Origin: Eubacterium sp.
GTDB taxonomy: Bacteria; Bacillota; Clostridia; Lachnospirales; Lachnospiraceae
DNA length: 44,654 bases
Direction: 5' to 3'
Assembly: GCA_017420535.1 (NCBI GenBank)
Contig: JAFOIV010000039.1
Coordinates: 1-44,654 of the forward strand
Below, in pieces: positions 15,976 to 23,079 of the stretch (its first letter is position 1; every line of letters starts with the position of its first letter). The notes beneath the pieces were generated by a model, which saw nothing but the letters and a program-made list of their open reading frames with translations, searched no databases and was not told the origin of the DNA. Both the position numbers and the translations under genes were made by a program.

Positions 15976-17444
15976 TACTTATTTCCTCCAAAAAAGTAAG
16001 TGATCCAGCGCTTTTCATTCATTTTCTTTTTCAAATCTTTTTCTTTTATATATAGATAACTATTAATCCCTATAGCTGCCAGTATCATAAAAAGTCCCGC
16101 TTCAAAAGCTTTTATATCACCTGTAGCAAAAAGGATTGGAACAAGCCCATATCCCAGACATAAAAATACGATTTTCCCACCCTCGTCTGTTATATCCATA
16201 CGCCTCTGTGTTGAGAAATTCATATCAGTAAATTTTTCATTAGCTCTTATCGGATTATCTACTGCTGTCAGATTAAATATATGAAATGAATGATATCCGA
16301 TCATTATCAAATGAAACAGTACTACAACGGAAAACATAGCCTGTATCAGACTTTTTATTGTAGGTATAAGAATTATAAGATAAATCATAATTATCTCATC
16401 AATATATTTTTTTATATATGCACTTTTCTTTTCTTGATAAAGTCTATTGATATTATCTTTCCAGAATATTATTTTTTCATTTTCAAAATCCAGAAAAAAC
16501 TGATTATTGTTTTCAAACAAGTCTGTGATTATATATGGCGTAGCATAAATAAACAAAAGCATATATACAAGTAATAAGGTCGCTTGCCTTGAACTACTTC
16601 CGTTCATTAAAATCCCTGATAATAAACCAATTATGATGATAGAAAGAAAACCTAAAGATTTTTCTGTCTTAATCTTTTTAAGTATCATTTTTATTAAAAT
16701 GAAACATCCCACTTCAACCAAAAGGCTGTAATAAAAATTCCACGAGCATATCAGCTTTCTTAACTCAATTAGAAAACTCATTTCTTTAAATGTCACTATC
16801 CATTTTTTTAAGCCTGACATAACTTCAGAAGAAAGAGAAAGTGGACATGAAAGAACAATGTTGGCATATATCATTCCTATTATCTGCGTCAAAATTAACA
16901 GAATATACTTACAGACAACCTTTGTTTTTTCAAGCGGAGAGGTTCTTTTTGAAATAACCATTGAAATATATAAAAATACCACCGTAACAAGATATGCCAT
17001 TCCCGCAGTAAATATAGCTATTTTCCTCTCTAATCTAAAATAAAAGTATAATGCTCCTAAAAATAATGGTATATAAACCGAAATTCCATTTACAGCTGTC
17101 CAGACTATCTCTGTAATACTCTGAATTTTAAGGCTATCAATTTCTTTATTAAGCAGATATGCTTGATAAACATTTATCTCATCCTTTTTTATCATCCTCA
17201 TTTTTCTTTTTAAATCTGTACAGTCGATCATAAAATAAAACAAGGGTAAAAATGGCAAAAATTTTAATGTAATACTATATTCCCTTAATAATTTCAAACC
17301 TAAGAAAATTGAAACAGCCTCAAATAATTTTAATACTGTTAATACAAGCATAAGACTGGTCATATTTAGTTTTTTAAAAAGAAAAAAGCTTTGAACTCTT
17401 GTTTTTAAAAGACGTATAAATTCCCATTTAATAATTTTTTTCAT
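15975..17444 (-). CDS. Large ABC-2-like membrane protein of the SpoIIM locus, first module
   Basis: A 489-residue protein starting MKKIIKWEFIRLLKTRVQ, the cytosolic elbow helix seen at the start of ABC-2 permeases. About twelve hydrophobic segments follow, with a short charged C-terminus. It begins 3 bp after the DUF95 gene and its stop overlaps the ATPase start. It is most simply the permease of that ATPase. Its length is closer to the B proteins of circular-bacteriocin loci than to typical 250-residue immunity permeases. No family-specific motif could be confirmed by eye. Confidence 0.75.
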   Translation of the reverse strand: MKKIIKWEFIRLLKTRVQSFFLFKKLNMTSLMLVLTVLKLFEAVSIFLGLKLLREYSITLKFLPFLPLFYFMIDCTDLKRKMRMIKKDEINVYQAYLLNKEIDSLKIQSITEIVWTAVNGISVYIPLFLGALYFYFRLERKIAIFTAGMAYLVTVVFLYISMVISKRTSPLEKTKVVCKYILLILTQIIGMIYANIVLSCPLSLSSEVMSGLKKWIVTFKEMSFLIELRKLICSWNFYYSLLVEVGCFILIKMILKKIKTEKSLGFLSIIIIGLLSGILMNGSSSRQATLLLVYMLLFIYATPYIITDLFENNNQFFLDFENEKIIFWKDNINRLYQEKKSAYIKKYIDEIIMIYLIILIPTIKSLIQAMFSVVVLFHLIMIGYHSFHIFNLTAVDNPIRANEKFTDMNFSTQRRMDITDEGGKIVFLCLGYGLVPILFATGDIKAFEAGLFMILAAIGINSYLYIKEKDLKKKMNEKRWITYFFGGNK

Positions 17445-17447
17445 CCA

Positions 17448-17996
17448 TTAACCTAACCTTTTTGAAAGAGGATATGATACATATACTTCAGTAATTGCAG
17501 CCAACGCAAAAATAGCTATTATAATTCCTAATTTGATAGTTTCATTTTTAATATCTATTATTTTTTTCTTTTCAAGTCCGTATGCTCCGCAAAAAATAAG
17601 ACATGGAATCTCAAATATCCCATGTGGAACAAGCGATAAAAGAACCATAGATGAGATATCAGTAAAAAAATATGAGGCTATAACTATACCAAAACTTATT
17701 CCATTTATTATAAGTAAAAATCTTGTGATCATCTTTCCATAGATGCATCCAAAATATAATAAAAATCCAACTATCAGATTATGAAAGAAAATATTTGTAA
17801 ATGTCGGCCTCTTTCCTATAAAATCAGCCTCTTTAAAAAACTCAAAAGATGACTTGTTACTTGTCTGAGAATATAAAAGGAAAAAATATCCTATAATCAT
17901 TCCCAGCAGCATAAATAAGGCTGACGATACGATCATTTTTTTGTTAAGGCCTAAAAAATTAGACTTTTCCTCATTTTTTATAGAAATATCCTGCAT
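17448..17996 (-). CDS. SpoIIM/DUF95 family membrane protein, first module
   Basis: A 182-residue protein with five hydrophobic segments. The DUF95 signature MVLLSLVPHGIFEIPCLIFCGAYGLEKKK lies near residues 115-143 and is close to the sporulation SpoIIM consensus. It is the first complete protein gene after the tiny peptide gene at 18067-18133, separated from it by an 18-bp perfect hairpin. The second DUF95 gene at 13523 is more diverged. Two DUF95 proteins in one transcript suggest a duplicated peptide-handling module rather than sporulation. Confidence 0.87.
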   Translation of the reverse strand: MQDISIKNEEKSNFLGLNKKMIVSSALFMLLGMIIGYFFLLYSQTSNKSSFEFFKEADFIGKRPTFTNIFFHNLIVGFLLYFGCIYGKMITRFLLIINGISFGIVIASYFFTDISSMVLLSLVPHGIFEIPCLIFCGAYGLEKKKIIDIKNETIKLGIIIAIFALAAITEVYVSYPLSKRLG

Positions 17997-18017
17997 TGTT
18001 TTTTCCTCGTCTTAATT

Positions 18018-18057
18018 TTATAAAGTAAACACAGCAAAAGCTGTGTTTACTTTATAA
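18018..18057 (-). terminator. Perfect 18-bp hairpin between the tiny peptide gene and the SpoIIM gene
   Basis: TTATAAAGTAAACACAGC (18018-18035), a 4-nt loop, and the exact inverted copy at 18040-18057. There is no strong T tract afterwards. It may act as a partial terminator or a 3' RNA stabiliser, as often seen after highly expressed bacteriocin structural genes, letting a fraction of transcripts continue into the SpoIIM-ABC genes. Confidence 0.65.
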
Positions 18058-18066
18058 TCCACTATT

Positions 18067-18133
18067 CTAAGCAGCAATTATAACTTTCTTTGCTCCATGT
18101 TCAAACGCCTTCTAAATACTGTAAGAAATCCAT
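18067..18133 (-). pseudogene. Tiny amphipathic peptide gene, frame-disrupted
   Basis: The ATG at 18131-18133 has a perfect AGGAGG 7 nt upstream, the best ribosome site of the locus. The frame reads MDFLQYLEGV and then stops (TGA at 18101-18103). In the next frame the codons directly continue AFEHGAKKVIIAA and stop at 18067. Removing one G of the GG pair at 18107-18110 would give a continuous 21-residue amphipathic peptide ending KKVIIAA. The spacing FLxY...GxKxV..AA recalls the N-terminal half of leaderless bacteriocins such as aureocin A53, but the product is much shorter. It may be the signal or bacteriocin of the locus, inactivated by one inserted base or a sequencing error. Confidence 0.5.
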
Positions 18134-18177
18134 TTGTTTTCCTCCTAATTTTTATAATCATTAATGACAATGTTGAT

Positions 18178-18233
18178 ATTATCATTGAATTAACTTATAA
18201 AACCCAAAACATAATCAAACGCATCTAAACTGT
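18178..18233 (-). promoter_or_regulatory. Candidate LytTR-controlled promoter of the peptide/SpoIIM transcript
   Basis: TTGGGT (18202-18207), 18 bp, GATAAT (18178-18183) on the minus strand. Two nonamers match the AgrA/LytTR half-site pattern WMMGTTNRK: ACAGTTTAG (18225-18233) and TAAGTTAAT (18189-18197). GTTT also recurs at about 10-bp steps after the first. The spacing is not the standard 21-22 bp, so the sites are tentative. Control by the adjacent LytTR regulator is likely from position. Confidence 0.4.
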
Positions 18234-18275
18234 AATGAAAAGCATAAAAAAAGAATTTTATTGCTTTTCATTACA
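18231..18275 (-). terminator. Hairpin after the AgrC-like kinase gene
   Basis: The arms TGTAATGAAAAGCA and TGCTTTTCATTACA give a 14-bp perfect stem with a 17-nt T-rich loop, 22 bp after the kinase stop. No T tract follows, so termination strength is uncertain. It separates the two-component genes from the peptide transcript. Confidence 0.6.
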
Positions 18276-18296
18276 TAATAATTACTTATTATTTGC

Positions 18297-19610
18297 TCAT
18301 TCTATGTTTAATCTGTTTATTACTACTTTATTGATAAACTTTCCATCTTCAATTTTAATCTTCATCATTCCCCCATACTTTTTTGCCACTCCCTCAATGT
18401 TAATCAATCCGTATCCATGTAATTTTTTATCTTCTTTTGTTGTATCCACCCGTCCCGCATTATTGATTTCAACCTTTTTATCTATAGGATTTTCAACTGT
18501 AAGTGTCCATACTCCCTTACTGATCACCGAATATATATTAATCTCTTTATTTCCTTCAATTTCTTTGCACCCATCAATTGCATTGTCTAGTAAATTAGAA
18601 AGCAAAATGACCATATCAATATTTTCTATCTCTTCCGAAACTATAAATCCAGAAAGATTCAAATTAATATTATTACTTTCTGCCAGAATATATTTTGAAT
18701 TTATTATTGCATCAGCTATATAATTACCTGAATCAAATCTTGGTTTTGTCTTTTCTATTAAAACACTCATCCCTTCAATATATTTAATAGCTTCTTCATT
18801 TTTTCTTTCATTTATAAGAGAAATTAAAACCAACATATGGTTCTTTATATCATGCCTGAATTTTCTTAATTCTGTCTCTTTCTCACCTAACTGAATATAA
18901 TGTTCAGTCATTTTTTTTATAGATTCATTTAACAAAAAAAGGTTACTGTCTGTTTTATTCTTATTCTCATTAAATGAAATGATACTACAGATTAAGACAC
19001 CTATAAGTATCATCAGCAAAAAAGATATTACTCTTAAATATGTATTGTGCTCATATAACCAGAAATGGATTTCAACAGTTGCTGTTATATACAGAACCAT
19101 GGTAATCACTATATATTGAAGGTTCTTTAAATCAACAAATCTGATGGCTACTATATTTTTTCTCCTTAAAAATAACAAAAGATTAAGAACTCCAAATATA
19201 ATGATTGCTACCAAAAGCACCAACATATCATCTAACTCAAAATTCTTTTCTAAATGTATAATTGCAGATAGGATATATAGAATATTTGATGCACTAAAAT
19301 CAACTATCTCCTCATAGAAAATGGTTATCATTATGGATTTAAAACTTATTTTGTATTTTCCCCAGATAAGAGGCACAAATCTAAGATAATACAGAAAATA
19401 TAGCATCTTTAATGCATTTATCATCTTATTAAAACGAAAAAATACTAATAAAAATGTGATGATAAATGTATAGAGTATCCAGCATATTTTATATTTCTGT
19501 TTTTTTCTTTTATGCGATATTAAAAATCTATCAAAGATCAAAACAATATTTAATAACTGAAATATATTTATCAGTGTAAAAAGAATATAATCAATAAAAA
19601 GATTTTTCAT
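18297..19610 (-). CDS. AgrC-like peptide-sensing histidine kinase (GHKL type)
   Basis: A 437-residue kinase. Six or seven N-terminal membrane helices (residues 1-215) form a peptide sensor. A helical linker and the H-box ELRKFRHDIKNHMLVL near residue 245 follow, then the N-box NLLDNAIDGC near 335 and G-box KLHGYGLINIE near 395, the HATPase_c_5 type found in AgrC/ComD/PlnB-like proteins. Its start is 8 bp after the LytTR regulator stop. No AgrB protease or AgrD precursor is present, so the inducing peptide is probably leaderless or encoded by the tiny gene downstream. Confidence 0.92.
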   Translation of the reverse strand: MKNLFIDYILFTLINIFQLLNIVLIFDRFLISHKRKKQKYKICWILYTFIITFLLVFFRFNKMINALKMLYFLYYLRFVPLIWGKYKISFKSIMITIFYEEIVDFSASNILYILSAIIHLEKNFELDDMLVLLVAIIIFGVLNLLLFLRRKNIVAIRFVDLKNLQYIVITMVLYITATVEIHFWLYEHNTYLRVISFLLMILIGVLICSIISFNENKNKTDSNLFLLNESIKKMTEHYIQLGEKETELRKFRHDIKNHMLVLISLINERKNEEAIKYIEGMSVLIEKTKPRFDSGNYIADAIINSKYILAESNNINLNLSGFIVSEEIENIDMVILLSNLLDNAIDGCKEIEGNKEINIYSVISKGVWTLTVENPIDKKVEINNAGRVDTTKEDKKLHGYGLINIEGVAKKYGGMMKIKIEDGKFINKVVINRLNIE

Positions 19611-19617
19611 AGTAGTC

Positions 19618-20328
19618 TCACCTCTTGCTATTTAAATAATCACTATGAACATCCATTAACTCCTTATATTTTGCTCTGCCTACTGGTATCTTATCTCCAT
19701 TTTCCATTAATATCTCCGCATGATTATATGAAAAAACATATTCCATATTCACAATGTAGGATTTCTGACACCTATAAAAATATTCAGGCATTCTCTTTTC
19801 TATAGACGCCAACAGCTCATTACATTCCAGATTAACCTTTTCATCTATAAAATGGATTATAGTTTTTCTTCCTACACTCTCCAAATATAAAATGGTATTA
19901 GCTTTAATAAAAATAGAGCCGTTACTATTCCTAGTTACCAAAATATCATTATTCTTCAATGTATCCAGAAACCCATCCATTGCATTATTAAATTTATCCT
20001 CATCGATCGGTTTAACTAAAAATCTAAATATACCAACCTCAAAGCAATCAAAGACAATACTTGAATAACCTGAAACAAATATTATCTTAGTCTGTTTTCC
20101 CTTTTTGATTACTTCTTTAGCAATGCTGATACCATTAGATACACTATTATCAAATTGATAATCCATAAATACAAGATTAAAAACAGTATCTGCCTCTAAA
20201 AGCCGTTCACCCTTTTCAAATTCTTCAACTTGAAATTCAATATTATTTTTTATGGAATAATTAAGAAGATGCTTCCGAACTTCTTTACGCATAAAGTCAG
20301 AATCATCGCAAATTGCAATATTGATCAT
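19618..20328 (-). CDS. LytTR-family (AgrA-like) response regulator
   Basis: A 236-residue regulator. The receiver domain starts MINIAICDDS, has the phospho-acceptor in NLVFMDYQFD (about Asp56) and Lys in FLVKPIDED. A LytTR DNA-binding domain follows from about residue 130, with SIFIKANTILYLESVGRKT and FYRCQKSYIVNMEYV. It is the first gene of the pair, with a sigma-A promoter upstream. It probably activates the peptide/SpoIIM/ABC transcript and perhaps its own promoter. Confidence 0.93.
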   Translation of the reverse strand: MINIAICDDSDFMRKEVRKHLLNYSIKNNIEFQVEEFEKGERLLEADTVFNLVFMDYQFDNSVSNGISIAKEVIKKGKQTKIIFVSGYSSIVFDCFEVGIFRFLVKPIDEDKFNNAMDGFLDTLKNNDILVTRNSNGSIFIKANTILYLESVGRKTIIHFIDEKVNLECNELLASIEKRMPEYFYRCQKSYIVNMEYVFSYNHAEILMENGDKIPVGRAKYKELMDVHSDYLNSKR

Positions 20329-20363
20329 ATAATTCCCCTATCGTACTTTTTAACTCATAGTAA

Positions 20364-20392
20364 AATTTAGCTAAACACGAACATGTTGTCAA
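20364..20392 (-). promoter_or_regulatory. Promoter of the LytTR regulator-kinase pair
   Basis: TTGACA (20387-20392), 17 bp, TAAATT (20364-20369) on the minus strand, 36 bp upstream of the regulator start. Confidence 0.65.
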
Positions 20393-20463
20393 GAAAAACT
20401 TATCAAGCGTGTGTTTGTACCGTACACTGCCAAATTAAGCCAAACAGGAAACTATATATCTTT

Positions 20464-20847
20464 TCAATCCTCAATCATACAAAGATACATATCTAATACC
20501 AGGAAATTTTCCTTAAGATCTACTAATCTAAAATGTAAATATACATCCTCTGTATATTTATAATTTAATTTTGAAACTTCATTTTTGCCTCTTTCCATGT
20601 CACTTGTCAGCATATCAAAATCTGTCTCTAATCTAACTTTAATGCCAGGAAAAACCATTAATATATCCGTTCCCTTTTCATCTATAACAAATAGCTTGCA
20701 TATATTATCATTTATCCTTACAAATACGTTATCCTTTATAGTTAATCTGTTTTCTAATAAGGACAGTTTTTCCTCTAGTTCTTCTAATGGAAATTGGTCA
20801 ATATAATATCCTTTTTCTTCTGCATCAAAATATAATTTAATATTCAT
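20464..20847 (-). CDS. Hypothetical protein, 127 residues
   Basis: A small acidic protein with no signal peptide or membrane segment. It reads as alternating beta strands and one amphipathic helix (PLEELEEKLSLLENRL, residues 20-35), without a motif I recognise. The coding frame is clean and ends before the promoter of the LytTR pair. GGGTGTTAG precedes the start, a weak ribosome site. It could be a phage-type or conserved Clostridia hypothetical. It is 36 bp upstream of the 5' leader of the peptide regulator pair and may be an independent gene. Confidence 0.6.
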   Translation of the reverse strand: MNIKLYFDAEEKGYYIDQFPLEELEEKLSLLENRLTIKDNVFVRINDNICKLFVIDEKGTDILMVFPGIKVRLETDFDMLTSDMERGKNEVSKLNYKYTEDVYLHFRLVDLKENFLVLDMYLCMIED

Positions 20848-20972
20848 CTAACACCCTACTCTTTCTATTTTTTTACATATGATAACAATAAAATGGCTCT
20901 TGTGGACAAAAATGGAATGAACTGTCATTTTTTGAGAATAAACTGCAAAAATGAAGAAAAAATAATAAAAAA

Positions 20973-20998
20973 ATACCTCCGGATATATCCGAAGGTAT
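20973..20998 (-). terminator. Intrinsic terminator of the DUF2828 gene
   Basis: The arms ATACCTTCGGAT and ATCCGGAGGTAT (minus strand, one mismatch) are followed by a T-rich run on the minus strand (20950-20972). It is 5 bp after the DUF2828 stop codon. Confidence 0.85.
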
Positions 20999-21002
20999 CA
21001 TA

Positions 21003-22463
21003 TTAAGATACTGTTATTTCTTTATATCTATCTGAATTTAAAACGGAAAGCATCATTTCTTCTGGAGTCATTCCTATGGAATTCATAAGTGTCTTAAATG
21101 TTGAGGCACTCTGGCCAGAACAAAGCTGAACACCCTTTCTCTTTGAATCGACATGGAATATATCATTTCTAGAATTCACATTCCAGAAAACGATATTAGG
21201 GATACTATATCCTGCTTCCTCGTATCTATTTCTAATGTGGTCATAGAAGCTCCAGTCGTTTGAAACACAATAATCAATTTCCATATCTGAAACAACAATG
21301 ATCGACTTTACCATTTCATCAGCCGGAACATGATTATTCTTTGCAACTGTAAGGATACATTTAAATGCGGCTTCAAGGTTTGTATTCATTCCCCAGCTGA
21401 CCTTTTTAAGAAAATTAACTTTTTGATCAAGCTTTTCTCCCTTAAGTTCTACGATTGAAGGGGATGCAGAAAATGTCATAAACATATTGTGATATGCGCC
21501 AACATTTCTCTCAGCAAAATACATTGCAAGTCCTATTGAAGAAGCAAGCGGTCTTCCCTTTGCACATGTCATAGAACCAGAAACATCTGCCATAACTATG
21601 GCATTAGTTCCATTTTCTACATAATCTGGAAGCTGTCTCCACTGAGCTTCAAGTGTATCATCATATCCATTCTTATAAAGTATCTTTTCAACTATATCAT
21701 AAGGATACAATGTAGAAGAGTTGATCTTTTCCTCTCCCTTTAAAGCTTTTCGGATAAAATCAGAAAATCCCTCTTCATCATGTCTAAGAAATGCATCTCT
21801 ATATATCATCATAGCCCGGCTTGGTACTGCGGAATATTTGATCTTATCCCACTGACCCAAAGACATATATGTTTCAACTATTCCAATATGCTTACGGAGC
21901 TTTCTAAGGATACGCTTAAAATCATATACTGAATATCCAAGCTTAATTGCAGTCTTTATTCCAAGAGTTCTTGTTCTCTTACTGCTTGCATCGGGAGTCT
22001 TGATCCACTTAGCAAGCATAGAGATGGCATTTTTCTCTTTATAATTTGCTATATCCTCTTCAAGCTGAGTCTTCATTACAGCCCACATCTCTTCTTCTAC
22101 AGGTGTATCTATTAGACAATAGAGATCATCATAGCGCCCAAATACTCCTATAAGATCAAGGTTTGGAATGATCGCCTCCTGATGATAATTTGCCAGATAC
22201 TTTATAAGTACCCTAAATACTCGTCTTTCTCCAAGGCCGCTACGAATATCTCTTGCATAGAATAGAATCTTGGTCGCCATCAACTTATCTTCCTTAAAAG
22301 CTTCTACAAAAAGTCTCTCGATCTCGGATTCATTTCTGTTTCTAAGAGAACCTATTGAACCAAAAAGATCAACGCAGGCGCTGCCTGAAGTGTTATATGC
22401 ACTGGCACCATTCTCTGTAAATGTCTTTCTTCCTTCATTCTTTAATGCATCTATAAAATTCAT
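21003..22463 (-). CDS. DUF2828 protein: TROVE-like helical repeats plus vWA domain
   Basis: A 486-residue soluble protein. The N-terminal two thirds are helical and match the DUF2828 pattern: NGASAYNTSGSACVDLFGSI near residue 20, ILFYARDIRSGLGERRVFR near 85 and LDLIGVFGRYDDL near 120. This resembles the TROVE ring of Ro60. The C-terminal third is a von Willebrand A domain with the metal site DVSGSM near residue 293 and further MIDAS residues (MNTN near 356, SDMEID near 393). Ro60-type proteins bind misfolded RNAs and Y RNAs. Here the long leader encodes a tRNA-like RNA, which supports an RNA-binding role by analogy. The start follows AAGGTAAGAAAAG. Confidence 0.85.
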   Translation of the reverse strand: MNFIDALKNEGRKTFTENGASAYNTSGSACVDLFGSIGSLRNRNESEIERLFVEAFKEDKLMATKILFYARDIRSGLGERRVFRVLIKYLANYHQEAIIPNLDLIGVFGRYDDLYCLIDTPVEEEMWAVMKTQLEEDIANYKEKNAISMLAKWIKTPDASSKRTRTLGIKTAIKLGYSVYDFKRILRKLRKHIGIVETYMSLGQWDKIKYSAVPSRAMMIYRDAFLRHDEEGFSDFIRKALKGEEKINSSTLYPYDIVEKILYKNGYDDTLEAQWRQLPDYVENGTNAIVMADVSGSMTCAKGRPLASSIGLAMYFAERNVGAYHNMFMTFSASPSIVELKGEKLDQKVNFLKKVSWGMNTNLEAAFKCILTVAKNNHVPADEMVKSIIVVSDMEIDYCVSNDWSFYDHIRNRYEEAGYSIPNIVFWNVNSRNDIFHVDSKRKGVQLCSGQSASTFKTLMNSIGMTPEEMMLSVLNSDRYKEITVS

Positions 22464-22500
22464 CTTTTCTTACCTTTTTAACCTTTCCAAAATAAACTGT

Positions 22501-22530
22501 TGATACACTTTCAAATCCAGAAAGGTATCA
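22501..22530 (-). promoter_or_regulatory. Hairpin in the DUF2828 gene leader
   Basis: TGATAC-CTTTC, loop TGGATTT, GAAAG-T-GTATCA on the minus strand: an 11-bp stem with one bulge, about 37 nt before the start codon. It separates the leader RNAs from the coding region and could be a processing site. Confidence 0.6.
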
Positions 22531-22578
22531 GGACGCATTTTTCTATGTAAAGTAGAAAATAATTGCTGTTAGCGTCCC
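22531..22578 (-). ncRNA. Second structured leader element sharing a 12-mer with the tRNA-like RNA
   Basis: The outer stem GGACGC (minus strand, from 22577) pairs with GCGTCC (to 22531), and the inner stem TTTTCTA/TAGAAAA forms a terminal hairpin. CTAACAGCAATT follows the outer 5' strand. The same 12-mer lies inside the anticodon-arm replacement of the tRNA-like RNA (22637-22648), also right after a stem. A shared motif at equivalent positions suggests a common protein-binding site. Whether it is a separate RNA is unknown. Confidence 0.45.
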
Positions 22579-22583
22579 ATTAG

Positions 22584-22701
22584 CGGGGAGAGAAGGGCTT
22601 GAACCTTCAACAAACTAAATCTTAATCTTGTGATCAATTGCTGTTAGTGTAACAGTCATTACACCTTTTTTTCGCTGCTCTACCACTTGAGCTATCTCCC
22701 C
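22584..22701 (-). ncRNA. tRNA-like RNA with the anticodon arm replaced (candidate YrlA/Y-RNA-like)
   Basis: On the minus strand, GGGGAGA (22701-22695) pairs perfectly with TCTCCCC (22591-22585) as an acceptor stem. TA and a D arm follow, with GCTC, loop AAGTGGTA and GAGC. The T arm is GAAGG, TTCAAGC, CCTTC, with five perfect pairs and the TTC start of a T loop. The discriminator is G and the next bases are CTA. Between A26 and the T arm, where 22 nt are normal, there are 68 nt. These form GTGTAA/TTACAC and TTGATC/GATTAA hairpins but no 5-bp anticodon stem. This is not a functional tRNA. It lies about 120 nt upstream of the DUF2828 gene, as Y RNAs lie beside Ro60 genes. Confidence 0.75.
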
Positions 22702-22836
22702 TTATTTAATTCTATCCAGCTATAAAAATCATTTAATCGCTGTTCCTCATCGGATGTTTATATAATACATTCTTAAAATAGATTAATCTCGGAAAAAAAG
22801 TTGCGAAGATAAATAATCGACGTACGGACAAAAAAA

Positions 22837-22905
22837 TAGACGTAAATGCAAAAATAAAATAGACGCAAATACAAAAATTAAATAGACCCAAATATAAAAT
22901 AGACG
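22837..22905. repeat. Short AT-rich tandem repeat
   Basis: ATAGACG recurs at 22837, 22859 and 22899, with ATAGACC at 22882, in an A-rich context with 17-23 bp steps. It lies between the terminator of the surface-protein gene and the tRNA-like RNA. The remaining bases of 22702-22836 contain a TATTATATAA segment that could be a promoter for the RNA, but no clear -35 box. Confidence 0.55.
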
Positions 22906-22960
22906 CTCAAGCAATTCCTCCAGCGGTTAAATTTACCCTTTGGAGGAATTCTTTCGCGTC
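22902..22960 (-). terminator. Strong hairpin terminator region of the surface-protein gene
   Basis: On the minus strand, GACGC...GAATTCCTCCA pairs with TGGAGGAATT...GCGTC, a stem of about 17 pairs with a small internal mismatch and a 17-nt loop. T-rich sequence follows. It lies 120 bp after the surface-protein stop. The stretch between (22961-23079) holds nothing else that I can identify. Confidence 0.7.
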
Positions 22961-23079
22961 TTTATTTTTACTGGTTTGTTAACTTTATATAAGACTTTGT
23001 GCCTGTTTTTTATTGGAACTGGTTGGAGATACTTTATATAGGACTCTGCAGTTTATATTATGAAATAATTTATTTATAC

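Noticed and set aside
13523-17996. Sporulation operon inferred from two SpoIIM-like proteins
   Set aside because: No other sporulation genes are nearby. The linkage to ABC ATPases and tiny membrane peptides fits peptide-export loci better.
18235-18723. 162-codon plus-strand frame opposite the AgrC-like kinase
   Set aside because: The minus-strand kinase motifs are unmistakable. The plus frame is an antisense shadow starting inside a hairpin.
12773-20328. Complete agr system (AgrB protease and AgrD precursor)
   Set aside because: The membrane proteins lack the AgrB His/Cys pattern as far as I can see, and no Cys-containing AgrD-type ORF was found beside the kinase.
22584-22701. Ordinary tRNA gene with an intron or long variable arm
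   Set aside because: No 5-bp anticodon stem flanks any candidate anticodon. The 68-nt insert is too short for a group I or II intron and follows the D arm directly, which does not fit a class II tRNA.
22702-22800. Sigma-54 promoter for the tRNA-like RNA, as in enteric rtc operons
   Set aside because: No TGGCAC-N5-TTGC element or activator gene was found.
22837-22905. CRISPR array
   Set aside because: The repeated unit is only about 7 bp, steps vary (17-23 bp), there are no unique spacers and no cas genes.
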